Shown here: one piece after another, positions 1 through 5,590 of the stretch | Position numbering within the stretch: the first letter of the stretch is position 1 | Layout of the letters: each line of letters opens with the position of its first letter | Source: Flavobacterium sp. UBA807 | Lineage (GTDB): Bacteria; Bacteroidota; Bacteroidia; Flavobacteriales; Flavobacteriaceae | Assembly (NCBI GenBank): GCA_002296885.1 | Contig: DBIH01000211.1 | Coordinates: 1,590 to 19,578, forward strand | Reading direction: 5' to 3' | DNA length: 17,989 nt | Translations under genes and position numbers: made by a program | Notes under the pieces: model-generated | Seen by the model: only the letters and a program-made list of their open reading frames with translations | Database searches by the model: none | What the model was told of the DNA's origin: nothing

Positions 1-62
1 GAAATCGCCACCTTCGGGTAGCTGCAAAACATCAGGCGACAAATTTGAGAGAAATAACTTGA

Positions 63-479
63 ATGAAAATGTTAGACAAAACAGATATAGAACTATACAA
101 GCGTAAATTCCAAAGAACCTTGGTCGGTAAATGGATAACTATAGAAGGCACGTTTTTTCTGATGACTGACACTTTTGAATTTTTCCCGGATGGAAAAGGA
201 ACCTGGATTCAATCCAGCGGGTCTGGAGAATGTGTAACTTACTTTGATTGGAATATCGACGAGCCTTTTGTTGTGAATATTCTTGAAACGAAAGTGGAAT
301 ATCTTCCTGATAGTGAAGCTACGGAAGACAATCAAGAAGACGAGATAAAACAATGGCATAAACTTGAATATGATTTCAAGGTCATTTCAAATGACTGCGG
401 AAATGAAATTGCGCTCTGTAACAAGGATTCAGAGCTTTTCTATTTTGCTACGCACAGAGTTGGCTTACAAAAAAAATGA
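63..479 (+). CDS. Hypothetical protein, 138 aa
   Basis: I do not recognise this protein. It has no signal peptide or membrane segment. The central part (about residues 20-75) alternates hydrophobic and polar residues, with GKW, FFPDGKGTW and YFDWNI segments, which suggests an all-beta, lipocalin-like or immunity-type fold; that is inference. The middle (about residues 78-98) is strongly acidic. ATG codons at 63 and 69 are both possible starts. The gene stops at 479 inside a run of eight A; deleting one A would continue the frame to about base 558 with a plausible tail (see findings). The preceding 62 bases show no recognisable gene, and the following 250 bases look eroded. Confidence 0.6.
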   Translation: MKMLDKTDIELYKRKFQRTLVGKWITIEGTFFLMTDTFEFFPDGKGTWIQSSGSGECVTYFDWNIDEPFVVNILETKVEYLPDSEATEDNQEDEIKQWHKLEYDFKVISNDCGNEIALCNKDSELFYFATHRVGLQKK

Positions 480-735
480 AACAATCAATCCACCCTACCC
501 GACAAATATCAAAGGGACTATTGACAAAGCAATAGATGATGAAATTCCCACTGCGTAGGATATGCAATCAATTAAATGCTAACCACTGCGCAGGTTGGCA
601 CTGCTGTGAATGACCTCCAAGATCCTTTGCCCTTAAATTGTGTGATATTCATCCACTGTTCAAGGTTTTAGCTTTCCACAGTATATGCTTTCGTGCCGCG
701 AAGGATCTGTCGCTATTAAGATTTCAAAAATCCGT
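480..735. other. Intergenic stretch without a recognisable gene
   Basis: About 250 bases lie between the hypothetical gene and the first copy of a dispersed repeat. No ORF of convincing composition is present beyond the possible frameshifted tail of the upstream gene (to about 558). Two short similar words, CCTTAAATTGTGTGA near 630 and CCTTAAAGTGTGA near 739, look like a local duplication. Nothing else is identifiable. Confidence 0.4.
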
Positions 736-862
736 TGTCCTTAAAGTGTGAATCCAAACTGTATGAGTAAATTTTTTCCATTTGCGTACTTTTTCATATA
801 AATATTTAGACAATCAAGTGAACAAATAGTGAGGTCAATTATTTAAGCTAAGAAACCAATTT
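736..862 (+). repeat. Dispersed direct repeat, copy 1 (pairs with 5012-5139)
   Basis: These 127 bases recur on the same strand at 5012-5139 with scattered substitutions. Both copies begin TGTCCTTAAAGTGTGAATCC and end near AAGCTAAGAAAC plus AATTT. Each contains an ATG (763 here, 5039 in the other copy) followed by a similar short reading frame starting MSKFF. In this copy the repeat runs directly into the nitroreductase-like pseudogene, so the repeat probably represents the promoter region and first codons of that gene. Confidence 0.8.
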
Positions 863-1764
863 AATGAACCATATCATTGGATAATAGCCAATGCTAATTC
901 AAAAAGGCTGCCTGCTGTTGACCCTAAACAAAGGGAGACGATTTTATCCATTGGTGCTTTTATTCAAAACCTTGAAAATGCCGCCGGTATTTGGGGGTTT
1001 GGCTGTGAACTTAAGCTGCTCGCAGTAAACAATCAGGATGAGTATGTAATGAAAGTAAGACTCATTGAAAAAAGCAACCAGCCAGTCTTTGAAGAAAATA
1101 AAACTTCGCAGAACAGTACGTTCCGCCTACATGAAAGAGCCTCTGAAGAAAGAGGACCTTGAGTTTATTACTAGTAATGACAATGCTCAATTTCAATTCT
1201 TCCCAAACAATTCTCAAGAGTTCGGTTGGTGGAATGAACAAACCATTGAAGCAAACAGGCAGCATACCTGGCGGAATGATGCGCAATCTGAATTGGAGGA
1301 CTGGATGCGATTATCAAATAAGGATGCAAAAAAGTATTGTGACGGATTAACAACGGCCAGTATGGAGATAAATGGAATGCCGGGATGGGTAGTACCTAAT
1401 TTTTATTCTAAAGGAGATGTGATGAGTAAAAAATTCAGGGAGCAGGGGATTGACAAAGTGAAAGAAAAGGTGGCTATGTCCAGTGGCTGGCTGCTCCTTA
1501 CAAGTAATGAAAATTCCACAGGAACATTGATTGAAACAGGAAAACGGTTGCAGCGAATGCTTTTAAAAACAAGAGAAAAAATATAGCAATTCACCCCATG
1601 ACACAAATTCTTGAGGAAGATGCTTTTAAAGCTGCAATAAATAAATCGGTTGAGATTCATGATACAGTTGAGTTTATTTTAAGAATCAGATACGTTAAAA
1701 TTACCATGATCCGGTTTCTTTGAGAAGACCTGTCGAAAGGTTTGTAAAGATTTATTCATCATAA
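763..1764 (+). pseudogene. Nitroreductase-like (Acg-type) pseudogene with stops and frameshifts
   Basis: Fragments of one nitroreductase-like flavoprotein lie in order in shifting frames. Bases 848-1090 encode a stretch with NEPYHWII, RLPAVDPKQRE and SIGAFIQNLENAAGIWGFG. The frame then changes, and 1090-1583 encode KIKLRRTVRSAYMKEPLKKE and a long C-terminal part ending TREKI. Another shift at 1586 gives AIHPMTQILEE to RIRYVKI, and a further one at about 1708 gives DPVSLRRPVERFVKIYSS before a stop at 1762-1764. Stops also interrupt the first 100 bases. The VDP-RE, RRTVR and HPMTQ motifs suit the Acg-type nitroreductase group; the family call is from memory. With at least three frameshifts plus stops, the gene is almost certainly dead. 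The 173-residue ORF at 1065 uses a TTG that is not a real start. Confidence 0.8.
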
Positions 1765-1799
1765 AGTAAAAATGATGATGAGGGCACCTCTTAAAACTT

Positions 1800-1807
1800 T
1801 AACTTTG
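1800..1807 (+). promoter_or_regulatory. Likely -7 promoter box of the short AraC-type gene
   Basis: TAACTTTG matches the Bacteroidota -7 consensus TAnnTTTG and lies 56 bases ahead of the ATG at 1864. No clear TTG is seen at the -33 position. Confidence 0.45.
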
Positions 1808-1863
1808 TCTATGTCAGGAAAGTTGCACCTTCATCAATACATATCCCCTCAAGTAGTAAACTT

Positions 1864-2424
1864 ATGAAGCTCTACATAAAATACATGGTTAGCATTCGAT
1901 GCAAAATGATGGTAAAAGAAGAATTAAAGAAACTTGGTTTGCAATTTGTTTCTGTTGATTTGGGCGAAGTAGACATCATGGAAAATATTTCAGACCAACA
2001 ACGGGAGCAGTTTAAAATCGCTTTGCTTAAATCGGGACTTGAATTAATGGATAACAAAAAAGCAATGCTTATTGAAAAAATAAAAAATGTAATCATTGAA
2101 ATGATTCATCACACAGATGAGCTTCCAAAAATAAATTTCTCCAATTTCTTAAGCGAAAAGTTAGATTACGACTATACTTACTTAGCAAATCTTTTTTCCG
2201 AAACCGAAGGAACTACTATTGAACATTTTATTTTGCTTCATAAAATTGAAAAAGTAAAGGAGTTAATAATTTATAACGAACTTAACCTCACTGAAATCGC
2301 CTGGAAGCTTCATTACAGCAGTGTTGCCGCACTCTCCAATCAATTCAAAAAAATCACCGGACTAACTCCTTCATTTTTCAAATCACTCAAACATAAAAGA
2401 CGAAGTACACTTGAAAATGTGTGA
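1864..2424 (+). CDS. Short AraC-type transcriptional regulator, 186 aa
   Basis: A DNA-binding protein of a compact AraC subgroup seen in Bacteroidota. The N-terminal 60 residues (MKLYIKYMVSIRCKMMVKEE and following) replace the usual AraC sensor cupin and hold a basic, hydrophobic start and a helical linker. The double helix-turn-helix domain is at about residues 80-178; the second HTH carries LTEIAWKLHYSSVAALSNQFKKITGLTPSFFK, split here as LTEIAWKLHYSSVAALSNQ then FKKITGLTPSFFK. The gene opens the stress and envelope cassette. Its last codons overlap the start of a 40-bp promoter element of the downstream outer-membrane gene, and a second copy precedes csbD. The regulator is therefore the natural candidate to bind these sites, although that is inference. 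The ligand is unknown. Confidence 0.85.
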   Translation: MKLYIKYMVSIRCKMMVKEELKKLGLQFVSVDLGEVDIMENISDQQREQFKIALLKSGLELMDNKKAMLIEKIKNVIIEMIHHTDELPKINFSNFLSEKLDYDYTYLANLFSETEGTTIEHFILLHKIEKVKELIIYNELNLTEIAWKLHYSSVAALSNQFKKITGLTPSFFKSLKHKRRSTLENV

Positions 2425-2454
2425 ATGATGTAACTTATATCTTTTATTATGTAA
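2415..2454 (+). promoter_or_regulatory. Shared promoter element, copy A (outer-membrane gene)
   Basis: A 40-bp element identical at 34 positions to 3318-3357. It begins AAATGTGTGAAT and contains two direct ATGTAA half-sites whose starts are 21 bp apart (2428 and 2449), which is two helical turns. The element ends 22 bp before the -7 box CACCTTTG. It occupies the position immediately upstream of where a -33 box would lie, and no TTG is present there, as expected for an activator-dependent promoter. It overlaps the stop codon of the AraC-type gene. Confidence 0.7.
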
Positions 2455-2476
2455 CACTTTAAGTTACAAAGCTGTC

Positions 2477-2484
2477 CACCTTTG
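2477..2484 (+). promoter_or_regulatory. Probable -7 box of the outer-membrane protein gene
   Basis: CACCTTTG resembles the TAnnTTTG box in its TTTG half. It stands 29 bases before the ATG at 2514, and its distance from the 40-bp element is the same as at the csbD promoter. Confidence 0.5.
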
Positions 2485-2513
2485 CAACTTAATTCTAAAC
2501 ACATAATTTAAAG

Positions 2514-3212
2514 ATGAATAAAATCAAAAACAAAATTGTTTCATGTATTTCTGTGGCAGCCCTTTTTTTAGTAAGCATTTCAAATGCGAATGCTCAAGAC
2601 AACAATTCTTATAAGAAAGCAGAGTTTGGTTTTCGCCTCATGCCAACATTTACTTCACTTCAAGTGCAAACATCAACAGGCGGAGCTGTGAGCGGTAATG
2701 CTGTGCTTGGTTTTGGTGCCGGTGCATTTCTTGGATTCAATTTTTCAAACCATGTTGGAATACAAGGAGAACTTATTTACAGTTCAATTTCCCAAAAATC
2801 GTATGATTTCAATGTGGAACGAAAAATAAACTTACGGTATGTAAACATTCCAATCTTGCTTTCGCTCAACACCGGAAAATCAAAAGTGATAAACCTGAAT
2901 GTTGTAGCCGGACCTCAAATTGGATTCAATGTTGGAAGCAGTCTTACCATGTCAGGGGCGAATGATATAAGTAATCCGCAACCTGTTTTATCTGTTAAGA
3001 AAAATGATTTCGGTTTTGCTTATGGTGCAGGTATTGATTTCGGTCTTAACACTGCTCACACCGTGCGTTTAGGTTTAGGGTATCGTGGCGTTATTGGCTT
3101 GATTGATGTCAGCGACAAAAGCAAATCTGTAACAACAGATTCTTACTATGTATTTGACCGAACTCATGTCAAAACAAATTCAGTTTACATCGGTTTATCC
3201 ATTTTATTCTGA
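2514..3212 (+). CDS. Outer-membrane beta-barrel protein (PorT-like), 232 aa
   Basis: A small outer-membrane barrel of the Bacteroidota porin/PorT type. Residues 1-27 form a signal peptide with a lysine-rich start, a hydrophobic core (VAALFLVSIS) and an ANA cleavage site. The rest shows repeated amphipathic strands rich in Gly and aromatics, such as FGFRLMPTF, GFGAGAFLGFNF, VGIQGELIYSS and VRLGLGYRGVIGL. The protein ends in a strand with a terminal Phe (SVYIGLSILF), a standard barrel C-terminus. It probably sits in the outer membrane with eight or so strands; its substrate, if any, is unknown. The gene has its own promoter with the shared 40-bp element and is closed by a hairpin terminator 42 bases after its stop. 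The AraC gene upstream and csbD downstream suggest a role in envelope stress. Confidence 0.8.
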   Translation: MNKIKNKIVSCISVAALFLVSISNANAQDNNSYKKAEFGFRLMPTFTSLQVQTSTGGAVSGNAVLGFGAGAFLGFNFSNHVGIQGELIYSSISQKSYDFNVERKINLRYVNIPILLSLNTGKSKVINLNVVAGPQIGFNVGSSLTMSGANDISNPQPVLSVKKNDFGFAYGAGIDFGLNTAHTVRLGLGYRGVIGLIDVSDKSKSVTTDSYYVFDRTHVKTNSVYIGLSILF

Positions 3213-3253
3213 TATTTTTTTTCATCATCAATATAATATTTCAATTTTATTAC

Positions 3254-3279
3254 AAAGCCCGTTGTAAATAACGGGCTTT
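3254..3279 (+). terminator. Rho-independent terminator after the outer-membrane gene
   Basis: A perfect 10-bp stem, AAAGCCCGTT (3254-3263) and AACGGGCTTT (3270-3279), with the 6-base loop GTAAAT, is followed by a T-rich tract. It separates the barrel gene from the csbD promoter. Confidence 0.85.
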
Positions 3280-3317
3280 TCTTTTTCTACACATATTAGC
3301 TTCACCCGGGCATCTCT

Positions 3318-3357
3318 AAATGTGTGAATTATGTAACTTTTTTCGATAATTATGTAA
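3318..3357 (+). promoter_or_regulatory. Shared promoter element, copy B (csbD-like gene)
   Basis: The partner of 2415-2454. It has the same AAATGTGTGAAT start and the same two ATGTAA half-sites with starts 21 bp apart (3331 and 3352). It ends 22 bp before the -7 box CATCTTTG, exactly as in copy A. No TTG lies at the -33 position. Confidence 0.7.
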
Positions 3358-3379
3358 GGCTAAATCCTCACAATGTACC

Positions 3380-3387
3380 CATCTTTG
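3380..3387 (+). promoter_or_regulatory. Probable -7 box of the csbD-like gene
   Basis: CATCTTTG keeps the TTTG half of the TAnnTTTG consensus. It lies 39 bases before the ATG at 3427 and at a conserved distance from the upstream 40-bp element. Confidence 0.5.
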
Positions 3388-3426
3388 CAGAGTAATAATT
3401 TTGTTACAAACTAAAGATAAAATATA

Positions 3427-3612
3427 ATGAATACTACAGAAGTTAAAGGAAACTGGAACGAACAAAAAGGAAAACTGAAACAAAAATTTGCAACCTTAAC
3501 CGACAACGACTTAATGTTTGAAGAAGGTAAGAAAGATGAGATGTTAGGAAAACTTCAAATCAAACTTGGCAAAACAAAAGAAGAGTTGCAAAATATTATT
3601 TCAGCACTTTAA
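3427..3612 (+). CDS. CsbD-like general stress protein, 61 aa
   Basis: A small, highly charged helical protein of the CsbD family, whose Bacillus member belongs to the general stress regulon and has no known biochemical activity. The family signature is visible at the N-terminus: [20 protein letters not shown]. It is followed by [20 protein letters not shown] and a C-terminal helix. The length matches the family norm of about 60 residues. There is no signal peptide, so the protein is probably cytoplasmic. It has its own promoter with the 40-bp element shared with the outer-membrane gene, and a strong terminator 15 bases after the stop, so it is mainly a monocistronic unit inside the stress cassette. 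Confidence 0.9.
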   Translation: MNTTEVKGNWNEQKGKLKQKFATLTDNDLMFEEGKKDEMLGKLQIKLGKTKEELQNIISAL

Positions 3613-3626
3613 TCTGTTTACAAAAT

Positions 3627-3664
3627 AAATAAACCGTCAGGCTTAATTGCCTGACGGTTTATTT
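3627..3664 (+). terminator. Strong hairpin terminator after csbD
   Basis: A perfect 16-bp stem, 3627-3642 paired with 3649-3664 (core ACCGTCAGGC and GCCTGACGGT), with the 6-base loop TTAATT. The outer A/T pairs supply the T-rich tail. Read-through would be needed for csbD transcription to reach the lipoprotein gene 37 bases beyond. Confidence 0.9.
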
Positions 3665-3700
3665 TCTAATAATCTAAATCGACTAAATATAATATATCCA

Positions 3701-4146
3701 ATGAAACAACTATCTAATAATACAAATTCAATTCTTGCATTTGCAATTTTAATGGCCGCTGCATTTTCAGGTTGCGATTCTACAGCTCAAAAAGAATATT
3801 GCTCTAAAGATAATCCTACCCAGGCAAAAGAAAATGTAACACAGATTACGGACAATTTCAAAAACGAGATTGACAACTTCAAGAAAGAAACAAACCTAAA
3901 AATATCTGACAATGATAAAATTATTGTGAATATTAAAATAAAAATGGAAACAGCAAGAAAAGATGTAAAAGCCACTTACGAAAAACAAATTGCAGCGCTG
4001 GAACAAAAAAACTCTGAGATGAAAAAAAAATGGATGAATACAAAGAAGACAGCAAAGAAAATTGGGAATCATTTAAAACAGAATTTAGTCATGATATGGA
4101 TGAGTTAGGTAAATCACTGAAGGACTTTACAGTTAACAACAAATAA
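3701..4146 (+). CDS. sll1863-like stress lipoprotein, interrupted at a poly-A run
   Basis: A probable coiled-coil lipoprotein. Starting at the ATG at 3701, residues 1-24 are a signal sequence and AFSGC (Cys25) is the lipobox. The remainder is a charged helix with EIDNFKKETNLKISDNDKI and VKATYEKQIAALEQKNSEM, resembling the sll1863 stress-response group (recognised from memory). In frame, the ORF ends at 4108 with an unnatural basic tail. At the run of nine A (4022-4030) a -1 shift continues as MDEYKEDSKENWESFK to DELGKSLKDFTVNNK and stops at 4144-4146, a tail that fits the acidic coiled coil, giving about 148 residues. The cause may be a sequencing indel, slippage during expression, or a mutation. 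An in-frame TTG at 3647 lies inside the terminator and is not a credible start. Confidence 0.7.
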
Positions 4147-4173
4147 TGAAATTAGCAGTACAATAGTTTAATA

Positions 4174-4644
4174 ATGATTAAACAAAAAAACAATAAATCC
4201 GGTTTTGAAAAAATATCTTCGGCTGTAACTAAAGTCACAGGGAGCTCAGCTGCTTTCATCATTTCATTTTTGGTAATAATTATTTGGCTTGTATCAGGAC
4301 CTCTTTTTAAATTCTCCGACACTTGGCAATTAGTCATCAACACAGGAACCACCATTGTTACATTTCTTATGGTATTCCTCATTCAGCGAAGTCAAAATAA
4401 AGATTCAATTGCATTACATCTAAAATTAAACGAACTGGTAGTAGCTCACGAATTAGCGAGCAACCGTCTGGTATCGGTTGAAGACATTAGCGAAGATGAA
4501 TTAAAAGTGCTGCAAATGTTTTACAAACACCTTGCTGAATTAACAGTAAACGACCTATCGGTAGAAGAAACCCATTCGCTTCTAATTGCAAATACAAATC
4601 ATCAACGAAAAATAAATTCAGTAAAAAACAAGACAAATAAATAA
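4174..4644 (+). CDS. Low-affinity iron permease-like membrane protein, 156 aa
   Basis: Resembles the bacterial low-affinity iron permease family (Fet4-related). Residues 1-25 are a basic cytoplasmic start (FEKISSAVTKVTGSSAAF). Two transmembrane helices follow, at about 26-47 (FIISFLVIIIWLVSGPLF) and about 53-72 (LVINTGTTIVTFLMVFLIQ). Next comes the hallmark QRSQNKDSIALHLKLNEL and a charged helical tail. Iron transport by this short bacterial form is not proved; a stress-associated membrane role is equally possible. The gene begins 27 bases after the corrected stop of the lipoprotein and ends 5 bases before the next small gene, so these three probably form one transcript. Confidence 0.8.
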   Translation: MIKQKNNKSGFEKISSAVTKVTGSSAAFIISFLVIIIWLVSGPLFKFSDTWQLVINTGTTIVTFLMVFLIQRSQNKDSIALHLKLNELVVAHELASNRLVSVEDISEDELKVLQMFYKHLAELTVNDLSVEETHSLLIANTNHQRKINSVKNKTNK

Positions 4645-4649
4645 ACCAT

Positions 4650-4808
4650 ATGGGAAACTTACTTTACATTATCGCTGTAGTACTGCTCATTTCCTGGGCA
4701 ATTGGATTCTTTGCTTACAGTGCTGGCGGAATTATACATATACTTCTTGTCATTGCAGTTATAGCCGTGTTACTAAGAATTATTTCAGGAAATAAAATCA
4801 TAAAATAA
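4650..4808 (+). CDS. lmo0937-type small membrane protein, 52 aa
   Basis: A tiny hydrophobic protein. It starts MGNLLYIIAVVLLISWAIGF, continues with a glycine-containing turn (AYSAGGIIH), a second helix (ILLVIAVIAVLLRII) and the polar end SGNKIIK. Two transmembrane helices, a central Gly-Gly and the 50-residue size match the lmo0937 family of small membrane proteins, which are often found next to CsbD-type stress genes. Function is unknown. It begins 5 bases after the stop of the iron-permease-like gene and is probably co-transcribed. It is the last gene of the cassette; no clear terminator hairpin follows. Confidence 0.8.
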   Translation: MGNLLYIIAVVLLISWAIGFFAYSAGGIIHILLVIAVIAVLLRIISGNKIIK

Positions 4809-5011
4809 TATCAACTAAAATTTATCTGCTTAATATACATCTCTTTTGGGATGGTAGGTGGAGCTTTAAAACAAAAATCAATTCTGCTCTCAGGAAATTT
4901 TACTTGGACAATTGGATTAATTAGGTATTGAAGAAACTTAGGGAATTTTATCAGCACCGGACAAAAATTCTCAAACCAGTAAATTAATTGCCGACAAAGG
5001 GGAGGTTTATA
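4809..5011. other. Intergenic stretch after the stress cassette
   Basis: Two hundred bases between the lmo0937-type gene and the second copy of the dispersed repeat. All frames carry stops or short, unconvincing peptides. I see no terminator, RNA or known element. Confidence 0.35.
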
Positions 5012-5139
5012 TGTCCTTAAAGTGTGAATCCAAACTGTATGAGTAAATTTTTTCAATTTGTGCACTTTTTCATAGCAATATTTAGACAATCAAAGGAACA
5101 CATTGCGAGGTCAATATTCTTAAGCTAAGAAACAAATTT
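5012..5139 (+). repeat. Dispersed direct repeat, copy 2 (pairs with 736-862)
   Basis: The second copy of the repeat that begins the nitroreductase-like pseudogene. It shares TGTCCTTAAAGTGTGAATCC at its left end and AAGCTAAGAAAC at its right end. Here the short frame from the ATG at 5039 stays open for about 29 codons (MSKFFQFVHFFIAIFRQSKE, then HIARSIFLS), whereas copy 1 has an early stop. No nitroreductase sequence follows, so this is a 5' remnant only. Confidence 0.75.
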
Positions 5140-5188
5140 TGTCTCATTTGACTAAAAGATTTCTGCGCGATGACGATCGCGGGTGCTG

Positions 5189-5265
5189 CGGGTATGTCGT
5201 CCTTTCCAGCCAAATAGGTTTTGTACAATGAAACAATCCGTATCAGCGGGAAAGGACGACACCCG
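5189..5265. repeat. Long imperfect inverted repeat in a GC-richer patch
   Basis: The left arm is 5189-5207 (CGGGTATGTCGTCCTTTCC) and the right arm is 5249-5265 (GGAAAGGACGACACCCG). They pair over 17 bp with a 2-base insertion in the left arm and a 41-base loop. The patch from about 5160 to 5360 looks clearly richer in G+C than its surroundings. It is in neither of the adjacent genes. It could be a structured RNA, a small mobile-element remnant, or an end of foreign DNA. Confidence 0.55.
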
Positions 5266-5402
5266 ATAGAAGAATTGTTGCCATTCCGGTGGGAACTTTT
5301 GGGTGAGTAGGTAGTTCTCTCTATCGCTTCGGTGAATATTCAACCGTCGACGCCTGGGCGGTCGGGAGAAAATAAAATAAAACGATCTGATTCTATTCAC
5401 TA

Positions 5403-5524
5403 AATGAGAATTTGTTCTCATTGCGGGAAAACATCAAGTAAAGTTTTTCGTGAGGATGTGAAAACTTTTGAGATACCAATAAAACAGAATTTGTTCTTTA
5501 GTAACAATTGATAGAAACAAATTC
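5403..5524. promoter_or_regulatory. Cluster of GAATTTGTT operator-like half-sites
   Basis: An 8-bp-arm palindrome, AATGAGAA (5403-5410) and TTCTCATT (5415-5422) around TTTG, contains the word GAATTTGTTCT. The same word recurs at 5487-5497, and its GAATTTGTT core is inverted at 5516-5524 (AACAAATTC), 20 bases away. The inverted pair sits just upstream of the promoter of the membrane-bound AraC gene, as expected for a regulator-binding site. Confidence 0.4.
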
Positions 5525-5556
5525 AGCTCCTTTGCAAATAGATTCAATTCAACTTT

Positions 5557-5564
5557 TACCTTTG
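5557..5564 (+). promoter_or_regulatory. -7 promoter box of the membrane AraC gene
   Basis: TACCTTTG matches TAnnTTTG exactly and lies 26 bases before the ATG at 5591. A TTTG at 5531-5534 may serve as the -33 box, though the 22-base spacer is a little long. Confidence 0.55.
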
Positions 5565-5590
5565 TAAAAAAGAATCTATTCATCAATCCC

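Noticed and set aside
736..862. Terminal repeat of an insertion sequence
   Set aside because: No transposase is found between or beside the two copies, the copies are direct rather than inverted, and the repeat contains an apparent gene start. A gene duplication remnant explains it better.
1065..1586. Independent 173-residue protein starting at TTG 1065
   Set aside because: It is the C-terminal half of a nitroreductase-like gene whose N-terminal half is in another frame just upstream; no start signal is present.
5152..5421. 89-codon - strand frame as a real gene
   Set aside because: Arg-rich composition, no recognisable domain, and overlap with a strong inverted repeat and the operator-like palindrome; kept only as part of an unexplained patch.
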